Shown here piece after piece: positions 47,301-59,196 of a DNA stretch of 64,000 nt. The notes under the pieces are model-generated. The model saw only the letters and a program-made list of their open reading frames with translations. It was not told the origin of the DNA and made no database searches. Each line of letters starts with the position of its first letter. The first letter of the stretch is position 1. The stretch spans positions 124,001 through 188,000 of the forward strand of contig JADLZK010008574.1 in NCBI GenBank assembly GCA_015847255.1, given 5' to 3'. A program made the translations under genes and the position numbers. Source of the stretch: Hyparrhenia diplandra. Lineage: Eukaryota > Streptophyta > Magnoliopsida > Poales > Poaceae.

Positions 47301-50300
47301 TCAGCCATCCAACGACAAGCGGACGGGAGCCACGGAGAAGGAAGCTGGAGCGGCCCATCAGAGATAGACGAAGCCCAACACACGGCCCACTTCGCTGCCG
47401 CTCGCAGCCTGTCCCGGCCCGAGAGTGATGGGCGGTGGGTGACTCGGTTGAGGTTGGACTCATTCGCAGCCTCCCGGCCCGGGAGTATTTCTGATGAAAT
47501 GTCTCGTCCCGAATGTATATTTTGTACAAAATGTTTATTTTTGGCAACAGAAACATCCCGAATGTAATGTTGTCCTTCCGCCAAAGTATAGCTAGCAACC
47601 GTTAAAATATACTCGGCAACAAAAAATAAGTTCTTACCACGTAGTTAAGTGGCTGATGATGTACCTTTTGTGCTGTACACATGTGTGTGTTTCCCTTTGA
47701 TGGATTTTTAGGGGTAAGAAGCGGACTATTTCAACGGCAACATTTTGTAAGAGTTGCACGGTTAATAATGAAATAATATTTCACCGGCTGTTTGAAATCT
47801 GTACTGTACGTATGGCCGTACCAGATGGATGGGACAAAGCCAAAAAAAAAAAAAAAAAAAATCCTGATCGAGTCGGGGGCGATGTGGACCCGTGACAGCA
47901 CCAGCAGCCCGGCACACGCAGAACCGCAGAGCGTAGCACACGTCTGGTCGCTATAGTAGACTGCAACCGCATGTTAGCACTCACGAGGCACACATGCGGC
48001 GTGGCGGCAAGGTGTGGCACGCAGGGCCGAAGCTGTAGCACCCCGGTCCACGTCGACAACCCCGCTCGGCTCTCCGCTCTCGAACATTCCACCTTTCCAC
48101 GTGAGAGATGGCCGAAACCACCCGTCCCGGTCCGCCCGCGCCAAGTGTGTGGGTGCTCGACGGTCGTACGCGCTTGGCCCGCAGCCCGCCCCTCCCTGCC
48201 TGCCGGTCTGCGAGGCCGGTGGGAGCGGGACCGAACAGGCAAGCGCCGAACGCGACCGTTGCAGGGCGACAGGGGCCGCCGGGGCGTACGTGGATGCTGG
48301 CGGCGGTCGTTTGCTCAAGCCTTCAGCGGCGCCACCGTCGTCAGCTAGCTGTTATCGTCGCGTTCCTCTTCCGGGCTCCGGCGTCCTGCACAGTGCGCGT
48401 CTGCGCCACGGATGTCTGGGTCATGGTCGTGCACGCGCGTTTCCACAGAGGAACTAATAACTAGTCTAAAGAGGCGACTGAAACGAGTTCTGCTCAGGTA
48501 CCCTGTAGTCTCACTTCATATACGCGTTCGATCCAATTACACGAGGAGGCACTTCCAATCAAACTTGTGATGATGAGACTAGGAGTATTTCTTTGTGAAT
48601 CAAAATCATTTTGACTAGGTTCTTTGGAAGAACTAGAATACAGTAAGACGACCACAATACATATGATCATACACTAGTTAATTCGGGCTTATCAGTCATG
48701 GTACAATATTTCTTTCTCATAATATGTGTATGCTTGTATGAGAGCAATTAACTAGCTTTTTAGTTGTCAATTGTCATTTTTCTATTGTAGGTTTTTTTCT
48801 GTCTTTACCGGATCTCAATATTTGGTAGAGAATTAAACAACAGGTTATAAAACTACAACAAATGCATTAATTTGGACGTGATGATTCTTTAAATGGTTTC
48901 AAATAGTGAAGAGGGAAATTTACCTTGAAAGTTGTTTCAAGTTTTGCTTCATCTGAAGTTCTTGTATACTCACCTACAGATCTACTCAACACCTTAGATG
49001 TGTTAGTGTTAGATGAATGTATTTTACTGGAAACGGATTTTATAATATTGTTCTTATATTATAGATACAACTAACTACATTATCCAACCTCATGTTGTGT
49101 ATAGTTTTATCAATCGCTAAAACAACTAGGTGGACCGTATCTAATAGACTTTTATGATTATATTCTCTTTTGTCACCTTGGCCCTTATCATCCAACCCTA
49201 GCTCCAACCTTTGCGCCCCTGCGTCCCTCACTGGTAGATTTGTCCTATTTCGTACCTTAGTCGATATTGTCTATTTTTTTGGTCGCAGGATCCCAATGTA
49301 ACACAATACTGTTTTCAGGATTGCTTTGTATTTTGGCTGCTATAATATAATATATAAGCTGTTGTTTGTCAAAAAAAAAAAAAAAAACTTTGCGCTATGC
49401 CAAGTTTCAAAAATATGAGCACTATTTTGTATGTTTTGGAATAAATCCCCATCATTTTCAAATTTGACCTTTCTCTGATCTCAAAAAAATTTGACCTTTC
49501 TTCACCAAATATTGTGTAGGTGAGTGCAATATTTGCTTATGATTTGAGCGACAAAGACACCTCCAACCTACACCACACAAAAGGTCTTTATAGGGCGTCC
49601 AAACATTTTACATTATCACGAGCCTATTTGGTGCATGTGAATCAATGCTTTTTTTCTAATAGCTCGACAAGAATGGATACTTTACCTGTCAATTTCTGGA
49701 CTTTTTCTATTTTTCCAATGAAACTATCGCTGCCTCGATTCCTCGGAGGGATAATACGGTGGATCCATCCATATGCACCAGTACGTTTGGATAACAACGG
49801 ATGGCACCAATTTGAGTGGATCAATCAATCAGTTCGTCGAAATTGGCATTCGACAGCGCGCCACGTAGTGGCCTCGCCTTGCAGATATTTGCAATGAGAC
49901 AAGCCGAAACCTCCAGAACCAGAAGTGCTCATGGAGAACTAGACACCTGTTGTAACCGACAAGTACCACTCCAAAGGGAAAGATGGAAAACGAAGTCCCA
50001 ATTCCAAGCCTCTCCATCCATACCCTGATGTTCTGATGCAAGATATCCTCTCTCTTTTTTTAGCTCCAGATCTGAGTGATGATAAGATATCATGGCCAAG
50101 AGCTCTCTTTGAATGCTTCAACGCTGCATGATTGGAGGTTGGAGCTGGATCATGCCACGTTCCTCTGAGCTCTTGCGCCACTCTGAAGTCTGTACACCTG
50201 CCCTGGATCATACCATTACCAATTACCATGTCCCTCTCAGTACTTGCGCCACTCTCAAGTTTGTGTGCCTAGCTTGTTTAGAATTATTAAGGCTAGCATG

Positions 50301-51072
50301 TAGATATTTAAACAAATCTGTTAATGGACATGCTAAATATTAGATGAAAGGCATTAGCTAATAATAGAGTAGTTCATAAGGATAACTCAAGCACTACCTC
50401 AAATTAGAACCCTACTTTTAGTTTGTGTGCTAAGAAATTGATTGAAGTGGTTGATGAATTGACATCTTATCTAGTTCAATTCAAAAGAAAGACTGGACCA
50501 CCTTTATATAGCTTGTGGAAAGAGATACCACTAGTTCATACCTATGCCTTGTTCACAAAAATTCGAGCTCTACAGTCTACTACCACTAATTTATAAGCCA
50601 TCTCCACCAGTTTCTTCATCCCCCACGTTCCCTGCCCCAGAAAAAGCCTAGGCAGGAAACTGGTCACAAACTCAATATTATCGCAAGAATGATCTTCAAG
50701 CACTACAATGTCTGTCACAACACCAGGCATTTGATTATTCAGTCTGGCACAACACCAGGCATTTGATTATTCAGTTTTGCGACAGACACTCATACAATAT
50801 CCTGAGGCTGAAGGAGAAATGAAACAAGAGCAGCTCATCATCGACATGATGATCTGAATTCGAAGAAATAGCATGCAGACGAACTCATCCATACAACTAC
50901 AATTCGATTTCCTTAAGGCAGAGCTCCACAGCACCGCTCATTGCTACTGCTAATACAACCGAGCTAAACTACTGGAGAACAGGTGGGCAGGCTTCACATG
51001 TAAAAAAGCTTAGCCTGCACTCAAGAACCCCGGGACTGTACATAATGGATGCATCTGACCATCCTGAAGATA
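47301..51072. other. Intergenic DNA
   Basis: 47,880-48,460 is a GC-rich island with ORFs up to 147 codons in several frames on both strands; none is recognisable. The rest is AT-rich. The 49,520-49,897 ORF has no known domain. A 31-bp tandem repeat (ACAACACCAGGCATTTGATT) occurs near 50,719 and 50,750. Confidence 0.4.
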
Positions 51073-51165
51073 ATCATGCATCTCATCTTATCTTCATGCA
51101 TCTCATCTTCCTGATGAGATCATGCATCTCATCTTATCTTCATGCATCTCATCTTCCTGATGAGA
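51073..51165. repeat. 46-bp tandem duplication crossing the thioredoxin stop codon
   Basis: Two identical copies of a 46-bp unit (begins ATCATGCATCTCATCTT, ends CTGATGAG) lie at 51073-51118 and 51119-51164. Each unit itself contains two partial copies of CATGCATCTCATCTT. The distal unit includes the last codons and TGA of the thioredoxin-like gene; the other is in the 3' UTR. Confidence 0.95.
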
Positions 51166-52991
51166 CCAAGGACCTCTCCTCGGACCCCAGCCTGACCAAA
51201 GGCCTCGTGGCTGCAGGAAGCCTTGCAGGCACGGGAGCAATGACCTCCCCAGGAGCATCTCCCCTGGGAATCAGTTCTGGCTCCTTGGTGTAGGTGAACT
51301 GCAGGTCCTTGTTTGCAGCCAAGGCTAGTAACTCCGATTCCTCTAGCCCCCTGGTTGGACCAAGGCTACATCTATCTGGCTTGTGCTTCGCAAGTGCATC
51401 CTTGAATTTCTTAATCTGCATATGGAAATAACACTACAATCAGTCCTGATGGGTGACCACAGCCAACAGCAATCCCAAGTATATAACTTAAATTGTAGCT
51501 TGGTAGTTTTCACCGCCTGTCCAGGGTTGAGCCCTGGGATTTGACGTAGGAAATCAATCACATAACATCCAGCTGGGTTCGTGAGGGAAAATGTTACTAT
51601 CCGATTAGTAAAGGTTGGTTAACATCTGAGTCCAAAACTGAAGTTAGTTTGTCTGGGTTGTCAACAAGCTCTACCCGAATTCACAACTTTAAATGGCCAT
51701 CCTTTGCCAGTCAAATTTAACTTAAAAAGCCATTATTTGCTACTTATATTCTGCAAGTATCAGAACAAACTTAAACATTTGAGTCCAAAACTAAAGTTGG
51801 GTTGTGAACAACCTCTACCCAAATTTTACAACCTTTCCAACTCCGTACATTTAGCCTCATGAGGGTGGCTGTAATTCTGTAAATCGTTTGGGGGTATGTT
51901 GCATGTTATTTAGGACATAGCAGTAATCATATAACAGAAGAAACATGAATAGCTGATCAAATCAGGATCTTACAGTTGCGTTTGTACAACTGAAGCTGCA
52001 GAGTCGTCCCTGTGATCCCCTATAGAATCTGAAGAAGGGCAGGACATGGACATGGAGGCTATAGCACATAGACTTGTGCTCCTCGTAGTTCACTTGCAAG
52101 AACAGCACATCTGGGTTCTGCTCCGCAAATTGACAAATCTGCACTAAATAGATTCATCAGAAAACGCACAATCCTCTTGAAAGTTCTCGGATATACCAAG
52201 AATATCATGCAGCAGCGAATATCGGTATCCTTTTTGCCCTCACCTTGGGGTGAAGAGCACGGCAACCGCCGCAGCCTGGGGAGAAAAAGTCGACGATGAC
52301 GAGCTTGTCGCCGGCGTTGGTCAATGAATCAACAAGGTCTTGGGCGGACTCGATCTCACGCATGTTGGGATGCAACCCCTTCTCCCACCACCTCATGGAT
52401 TTCCCAATCGCAAGGTTCATGTTCATCTGAGTAACCGGACAAGAAAAATCAGATCATACTAGTGAAAGTCCATTTTACGTTACTTTTTTATTCCTAACCA
52501 AAAACAAAAGCTCGCGAATCAAGGATCTTATTTTTTGGATGGTCAACGGACTAGAAACTTCTAAGAGTAAACCTAAGAAAAAAGGAAATAAAAAGACTAA
52601 ATATGATTTTAGGAAGGTATGAAAACTAAATTAATCGCAAAAAAGTAGAGTTCGAAGAAAATAATAACGATACACGTGAATGAACTTATACGAAAATAGA
52701 GAGAGAAAGAAGCTTGAAAGGAACGCATGATTAACTAGTCCTCTTGAATCTATATTCACCTGCGCCGGTGACGCGAAGGTACTCGGGACGCGGTCCTGGA
52801 TCTCCTCGTCCCCAATGCCACCCTCCCGCCAGGGAACGCGGTCTTCCGCCAGGAGGAGCCCCCGATCCGCACCGCCGACGGCGCCATCCGCGCCGCCACG
52901 GCACCCTCCGCCTGCCAAGGAGGCCCGGCGCCGCTCGATTGCCGCACGGCGCAACCACGCTCCCCTTCGCGACCGCCTGCGCTGCCGCCAT
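51149..52991 (-). CDS. Chloroplast thioredoxin-like 1 (ACHT-type), transit-peptide exon frame-disrupted
   Basis: Atypical Cys-His-rich thioredoxin of plastids; in Arabidopsis ACHT4 relays redox signals to targets such as 2-Cys peroxiredoxin and ADP-glucose pyrophosphorylase. Exons: 52991-52760, 52426-52244, 52138-51974, 51415-51149, all GT-AG and phase 0. Exon 1 starts MAAAQAVAKGSVV, an alanine- and arginine-rich transit peptide. Exon 2 holds MRWWEKGLHPNMREIESAQD and VDFFSPGCGGCRALHPK with the CGGC active site. Exon 3 has QVNYEEHKSMCYSLHVHVLP and FRFYRGSQGRLCSFSCTNAT. Exon 4 ends PLVRLGSEERSLVSSGR. Exon 1 is 232 nt, one over a multiple of three. Its frame slips twice, after LLGRRR (a G run) and before TFASPAQ. 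Both fit one-base deletions. Exons 2-4 are intact. An intact protein would be about 280 residues. Family identity is firm. Confidence 0.85.
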
Positions 52992-54212
52992 CGCCAAACC
53001 GCGCTCGAACAAGGGAAGGAGAGAGGGAACCACGGCCGGCGCAAGAGAGAAGAGGAATGGAAGATGAAGATTGCGGAAGCGGCGAAGGAAAGTAGCTCCT
53101 TTTAAAAAGGAGGCCCACGGATAAAGGTAAACCGGATTATTACCCCCGTAAAATCGCCGCGTCTTTTCTTTTTAATCTCCGTAACTTATTTTTAATCTTC
53201 CGGCTATAATTATCTCTCCTAACCCTAGCGAGAAGCACTGACGGTCGTCCGATGCGCCTCACGGTCCTTCTTTGGTCGCCACGTGGACCGCAAACTCTTG
53301 AATTTTCTCCCTCAGTGGCTGTAAGAAATTCCGGAACGGATAAAATATTCTGGATAAGAATAAGGAAGCGGTTGTGGGGCTCACATGTCACGCGGCCGTG
53401 GGGATCGGGGAGAGGCGTGCGTGGTGCGCGTAGCTCCGCGGGGACTCGTCGTGGTCAAGATGCGGAGGTGGGGCGCAGTCGCAGAGAGGAAGTGACACGT
53501 AGAGTACACGTGATGTCAATATGTCATCTGTTTGGATATAGAAGAAAAAAAAGAAAGATATTGCTCAAAAAAAAAAATTAAAGTAAATTTTTATTACAGA
53601 ATGACACCAATTATAGTACTATTTTTTTTTTTTGAAGGGAACCAATTATTTATATATATAGTACTATAATTAAACTCCTCAAACAAAAGATACGACGTCC
53701 ATGAATAACTAGATTTTTAGACTTGTCTTAAGTCAAATTTTTTAAACTTTAACCAAACCATAGAAAAAAAAAATGTTAGCATTTAAGGTATTAAAAGTGG
53801 TATCATTAGGTTTATCAGCGAATATATTTTCATAATATGTTTATTCAACTTTATTGATGTTTTTTTTATAAAGTTAGTCAAGCTAAAAAAATGACTGGCA
53901 CATATTCTAAGAATTGATTTATCTGGAGATGCAAGGTGTATTTAAATTGTTTGTACACAACTCAAGCAGCGTTATGTTCGATGACATGTATTCGAATTCA
54001 AGATGATGATCTAACCAAAAGCTTGCCACTTCAATACTGTTCGATGACATGTATTCGAATTCAGCAATAACAATTATGTCGAAATTTAGAGGCACAAGTT
54101 GACTGTATGCAGTAAATTACACATATAAAACGATAGAACTTGCAATAGCTTCCTGGCAGGAACAGGCAGCCACGTAGCCTAAAATTAACCCCTCCATCCG
54201 ATTTATCGTTCC
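52992..54212. other. Promoter side of the thioredoxin-like gene and intergenic DNA
   Basis: 52,992-53,110 is the likely 5' UTR. Beyond 53.5 kb the DNA is AT-rich. 53,690-53,910 looks like the body of a MITE whose ends I could not define. A 24-bp phrase, TGTTCGATGACATGTATTCGAATT, occurs twice (about 53,973 and 54,037). Confidence 0.4.
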
Positions 54213-54880
54213 ATGCTCAGGATTTTACCAATTGGATTCTACCTGCAGCAGCTTCGGGTTAGAATCAGCTTTGTACAGCTTCTCGTTCCAACGAATATAT
54301 ACTCAGCTTCCCTCCGCTTCCCATATCTCCTCTCCCCATCCATCCGTAGGGAAAAAAAAAACCCCCCTCCCTCTCGTTCTCTCCCATCCTCCTCCTCCTC
54401 CCGACAACCGCACAGGGGCGACGACGCCAGCGCCGTGAGGGAGTGCCACACCGCGGCCGCCCTCCTCCTCTGCCTCTCCTCCACCACCACCACCTCCTCC
54501 TCCTCCTCATAATCTCTCCCTTTCCCTGCCGAGACGGGCGACGGGTCTCTCTCCTTCTCTCCCGAGCTGGCGGCGGCTGCGAGGCGGCGGCGCCCCTGAG
54601 GGGCCGGTGCGCCGGAGTGCAGCGTAGCGGCCCCCTCCCTCGATCTCCCACATAATGAGACTGCAGCTCGTTAGCGCCTTCGCCCTTTGCTCTGCCTACT
54701 CCTGTGCTACAGGAAACCCTAGCTGCGTGTTTTCGAGCAGGTCTGTACTGTTGCGTTCATTTTGTTCGTTCAGTTCGCATTGGCGGACGAGGCCTTCGAG
54801 AAGGTCTATTGATGCACTAATTTTGTTGATTTAATTCAATTGTCGATCAGTTCAGTAACTTCAGTTAGTTCAGTGTTTGG

Positions 54881-55100
54881 CACATGAACTCAGTGAAGAA
54901 TATCTGTCTATCTGCATTATAAGTCGATATATTGACACTTAAGATGTTTTTATGGAACTGGAAATCTAGCTTTTCATTCGTCAATTGATCACATGAACTC
55001 AGTGAAGAATATCTGTCTATCTGCATTATAAGTCGATATATTGACACTTAAGATGTTTTTATGGAACTGGAAATCTAACTATTTCATTCGTCAATTGATA
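54881..55100. repeat. Tandem duplication, about 109-bp period
   Basis: The block starting CACATGAACTCAGTGAAGAA at 54881 recurs at 54990 and is nearly identical for its whole length. Confidence 0.9.
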
Positions 55101-55267
55101 AGTTACAAGCCTTGATATATCATTTATGCTGCTTGCTGAAATGTTTATTTAGTTACATGTGCACCTTGTTTAGGCCAAGGTCGTTGGTAGGATCCATCTT
55201 ATATATATGCATTTTTGCTTGTATATGTTTAATTTAACTACAAGCAGCTTGTACTTGATTATGTCAG

Positions 55268-55545
55268 ATGGAAATATGTTAGCAACAGCAGCTGGCCAGT
55301 TGAGGACCTTTGACACTTCCAGCAACAAAAAGATTAAAAAATTCTCTGGACATCCAGTGAGTATCTCTTGCTTCCTCTTACCTATTAGTGTTCCTCTTTC
55401 AGGACTACTCCTGTTTATAGATATATACCCTCTATCTAAATGACCATCTTTTTTTTATTGCATGCACCCACGAAAACTTCATAGGTTGTTGTGAGGAGCA
55501 TGATTTTTAGCAATGATAGCCATTGAGGAACGCTATATTGCACAT
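55268..55545 (+). pseudogene. WD40 fragment resembling UTP5/WDR43
   Basis: Exon 55268-55356 is bounded by GTCAG and GTGAGT and reads GNMLATAAGQLRTFDTSSNK then KIKKFSGHP, a WD-repeat strand pattern. After an acceptor near 55,485 the frame continues VVVRSMIFSNDSH and hits TGA; the next frame reads ERYIAHC. In plant UTP5/WDR43-like proteins (small-subunit processome) a similar GHP-VVR-F-ND block is followed by a loop and ERYIA, so about eight codons seem lost here with a frame shift. No further in-frame WD repeats follow. The family match is from memory and moderate. It is probably a captured or relic fragment. Confidence 0.5.
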
Positions 55546-56657
55546 TGCTCTGTATGCTGCCTTCAGAGTTGGGGTTTGATTGATTGAGTCTAATAGAAAA
55601 GAAAATCAGATTCCACATTGCTATTATGTTGATAGGATATGTTGTCCTTTGCTTTTCGCAAAAACGTTTTTCATATACTTTTAATGGATTCCACATGTGG
55701 TTCAAATGGATTGTATAGTTTGAAATTTTTGAATAATGGATTCCAATGGCAAGTTACTGACAACATTCTTTGCACTCACAGGGTTGTGTCTTGTATTGGC
55801 AGATTCGATGAGGAAAGGTTTATCCTGTTGTGATTGTGTGCTCTATAAAGAAAGGGTGGAGGTATGTTTCTTATCTAGAAAATTATTCATTTGCTTACAC
55901 CCCCCTACCTGCCATAAAAAGTTTTGTGAACAACTATGTAAACAAAATGAGCTTCCTCGTCATTACATTCCAGTATGCTGATGCAATTATGCATCCTTTT
56001 CAAAATGTAGGTAACAACATTGAATATGTCCATCAACAACAGACCTATCTGCCTTCTCGGCTTAACCATGAGATTGAGAATGCATTAGACAACAGTTCAT
56101 GGTTCCTTACAAATTCTCTGCTGTATTTTATTTCAGACATATGTCCTCTTTTTTATCTTGATGAATATTATAATATTTTAAGTCCTCCCTGGTTCTCTCA
56201 TAGAAATGAGTGGAAGAATGATATGAGTACCTTAATTTGTGCTATTACCAGAGCTTCCAATCTGTACTGATGGGTTAAAAAAAATAACAAAAGCAAATAA
56301 AATTTTAAATGTGAACATGCTTCTCACATGATCTAGCTCTGTGTAAGCACTTGCTGCTATTCTGACTTGCAGTGTCAAAGGCCATATTAGTGGTGTGTCC
56401 ATTAAGCTTGGATGATGGGAGATTAAAGAGTTTACCAATAATATATGGAAAACGTTCTTTATCTAAAAACTAAAAGCCTGTACATATTTTGAAGAAAAGA
56501 AATTACATTGACAGAAGTTTTTTCTCATTAGTTTGACAGACATAGATAAATTGGGTTGTCCCTGTGACATAACCTTATCTAGCTATTGCTCTTAAAATGC
56601 TTTCTGCACCTTTTCTGCAGCTTGATACAGAAGGAGCATGCCGTGTTCCCAATGAGT

Positions 56658-56717
56658 AATACAATTCAAAGGATCCCAAATTCAGGCAATACAATTCAAA
56701 GGATCCCAAATTCAGGC
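56658..56717. repeat. 30-bp tandem duplication
   Basis: AATACAATTCAAAGGATCCC and following bases occur at 56658 and again at 56688. Confidence 0.9.
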
Positions 56718-57498
56718 AACAAACATACAAGGTAGCATCATTTTCTTTACTTCCTATATATACTGCTCAACAGTGAAGTGTTGGTATGTCCTCCATGTTG
56801 CTCCAATGCTATGCATAAAAGCTATCATCTCCTAAATGGATATATAAATCATGAATATCATTTTCCATTTTCCTGGTGTATTTATAGAATGAACAAAAGC
56901 ACTGCTTTTAAATTTGTTGAAAAGCTACTACAAAGGCTGCTTTGGTTGATTATTAATTGTTCCTATACAATGGTACTCTGTCCCTACAACAGACAACAAT
57001 TAAGGTGTAGTAATATACTAATATTGTTACCTGGGAAATTCTCATTTTTCAATTTATAAGTTATTTTCATATATCTTAAACTCACAAAAAAACATTATGC
57101 AATGAGACCTGTATGGAATATTTTCTTGCCTGAGAGGCCTTAGGTGTCAATTATATGTATCTGTTATATGCATCTGCATCTTCCTGTTGCGGTTGGGATT
57201 TTCAGAAATATCTATTTCTCCAGTGAGTTTCATACTTGATTTAATTTAGATTTCAACTTGGCCTCAGTACAAAGCTTTGGGTTTTAACTCCAATTTGGTA
57301 GTTCTCTAGCTCTAATTTTAAGTCCCTTTTTTTTCCCAGTTACTGACTCCTTTGCATGTCAGCCTCCATATACATCATAGGTCCTTGTCTTAGTTTTTAC
57401 AGAAGATAAATGCTTGTATGTTAATCCAACATAAATGGATGCTTTGCTATGCAGTGTTTAGTGGATAGATTTTCACGGAATTGTTTTCTTGCTGCAGG

Positions 57499-57732
57499 GT
57501 CCTTTTCAGACAAGTGTTGGTTCAAAAGGCGGCCTGACCATATGTACACATGAGCGGTTTAAGCCGTTTAAGCCATTCCTCGAAGATGTCATCCCTCTGC
57601 TCATTAGTTAGTTACGGGTTCTTTCATTGTGTGCACATAGTGGCATTGTGGTTGTAGACAAATTTCAGCAAGAGCACAACCAGTGCACCGATCAAGAAGA
57701 TGATGATGTATTCTTCTTTGACCCTTATCAAG
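57499..57732 (+). other. Exon-like segments of unknown origin
   Basis: After an acceptor GCTGCAG near 57,498 an open frame reads SKGGLTICTHERFKPFKPF and ends in a stop near 57,608. A second open segment ends with DDDVFFFDPYQ and a donor-like AAG/GTTTGT near 57,732. The protein family is not recognised. They look like captured exons inside the putative Helitron. Confidence 0.3.
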
Positions 57733-58754
57733 GTTTGTTACAACAACAGCAGTTGCTATGTGTCCATAGTATCCACTGTCACCCTACAATGTGCTCCTTA
57801 TTTGTTTGAACTAACTTTGGAATTCCTGTGCAGCATGGAGATTTTTTTTAAACAACGATGGTTGTTCATATTGCTTTAAGACAGTCACACAAAAAAAAAA
57901 AAGGTGGCGGCTTCAACATTAATTTGATCCTACTCGAATTTGTGGCCTTTATTTATTGGTTATCCAATTTGGTTCATCTTACCATGAATTTCAGTGTCGT
58001 GTTTAAGTTTGTTCAGATGAACTACTGACCTTATGAGACAGGTTAATAAATACTTATGCAATCCCTCAATTAAATATTCTGTGTTCCTGCTGGTCTACAG
58101 AATCCCCCTCTCAGAATTGTATTTTCTATTGCCTGAATTGTTGTTTGTTCACTAAAGTAACTTCACCACATCTATGCATTAGTTACCATGAGGCTATTTA
58201 TTTACATGCTGACAACTTGCTTTTGTAATAAGTTATGTTTCATTTCAATAGGTACAGTAGATACCCGATTTCAATAGATACAGTACATTCAATAGATACA
58301 GTAGATACTAAGTTCAGAAAAACTCAGTATCAAGTGATACCTGATTTCACATGATCTGGTAGTGCTAATAAGGTTGTTTTAGCAATATAGTGACCATCAG
58401 CTAACTTAGATAGAAAGATCACTGACAAATGTTGGAACTACTCTCCCACAAAACAATGATTTCGAAGAGTTGCTGTCATATATTTTGAGTTGTGAAAACA
58501 CCATGCAAGCTTTTGGAGTTTTTAATTTTGATGACAAAAACAAGCCCTCTCAAATTTGAAAAACCTGAGAGCATTTTTCAATAACATTTTTTTTTGTTTC
58601 AATAACACATTTGACAAGCTGCCTTTTGGTGCTCAACACCAGGTTACACCAACACCAACGGTGGCACTTTCATACTTCTGCTGCGTATGAAGGATGACAA
58701 ACAAAAGGACAATGCTCTTTTTAGTGACCCTCATCGTCACATATATATATGCAA

Positions 58755-58930
58755 TTGCCTGCACTTCTATGTAACACTCATTGTCAGCATATGAACTGCT
58801 ATGGTCAGCCAACTACTAAACATCTATTTGTAAACCTCATTGTCACATTTTATGCAACTGCCTGCACTTCTATGTAACACTCATTGTCAGCATATGAACC
58901 GCTATGGTCAGCCAACTACTAAACATGTAT
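58755..58930. repeat. Duplicated block, about 103-bp period
   Basis: TGCACTTCTATGTAACACTC through GGTCAGCCAACTACTAAACAT occurs at about 58760 and again at about 58863, with one or two differences. Confidence 0.85.
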
Positions 58931-59119
58931 ATCTTATCCGTGAAATTTTTTGTTTAGTTTAATTACTATACGTGTCTTGTGTATGTGAGGTAATGAAACA
59001 AGAATGGATGGATTCTAGAAGCTAAACTCTAGATTCTGGTGAAATTGTTGCATGCATGCTTACTACTATTTTAGCACCATGACAACTATGATTGACAGTT
59101 TAACAAAAATTTGTGCTTG

Positions 59120-59153
59120 CACGGGGCGCGAAAGCGCGCGCCCTGCTACTAGT
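59120..59153 (+). other. Helitron-type 3' terminus
   Basis: A seven-base-pair GC stem (59124-59130 with 59137-59143) is followed by TGCTACTAGT, ending in CTAGT (CTRRT consensus) at 59153 and then T, as expected for insertion between A and T. Confidence 0.7.
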
Positions 59154-59196
59154 TGGTACAGAAGTATCAAAGGATTAACATCTGGTAGCCGCGCCT

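Larger units (their letters stand above)
54213..59153 (+). mobile_element. Probable Helitron carrying gene fragments (5' end not found)
   Basis: The right boundary has the Helitron signature: a GC hairpin (GGGCGCG 59124-59130, loop AAAGCG, CGCGCCC 59137-59143), a ten-base tail, and CTAGT ending at 59153 followed by T. Upstream lie low-copy, splice-like segments: a pyrimidine-rich 5'-UTR-like block and donor at about 54,290-54,741, a WD40-like exon at 55,268, and exon-like blocks at about 57,499 and 57,610-57,732. Helitrons in grasses often capture exons. No Rep/helicase coding was seen, so it would be nonautonomous. The left end (TC after A) could not be placed, so the start given is only the start of the gene-like segment. 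Confidence 0.55.

Noticed and set aside
48014..48464. ORFs of 118-147 codons at 48 kb
   Set aside because: Mutually overlapping in several frames without a recognisable product.
51073..51165. CRISPR-like direct repeat
   Set aside because: Only two adjoining units without spacers, in a plant gene 3' end; simple tandem duplication.
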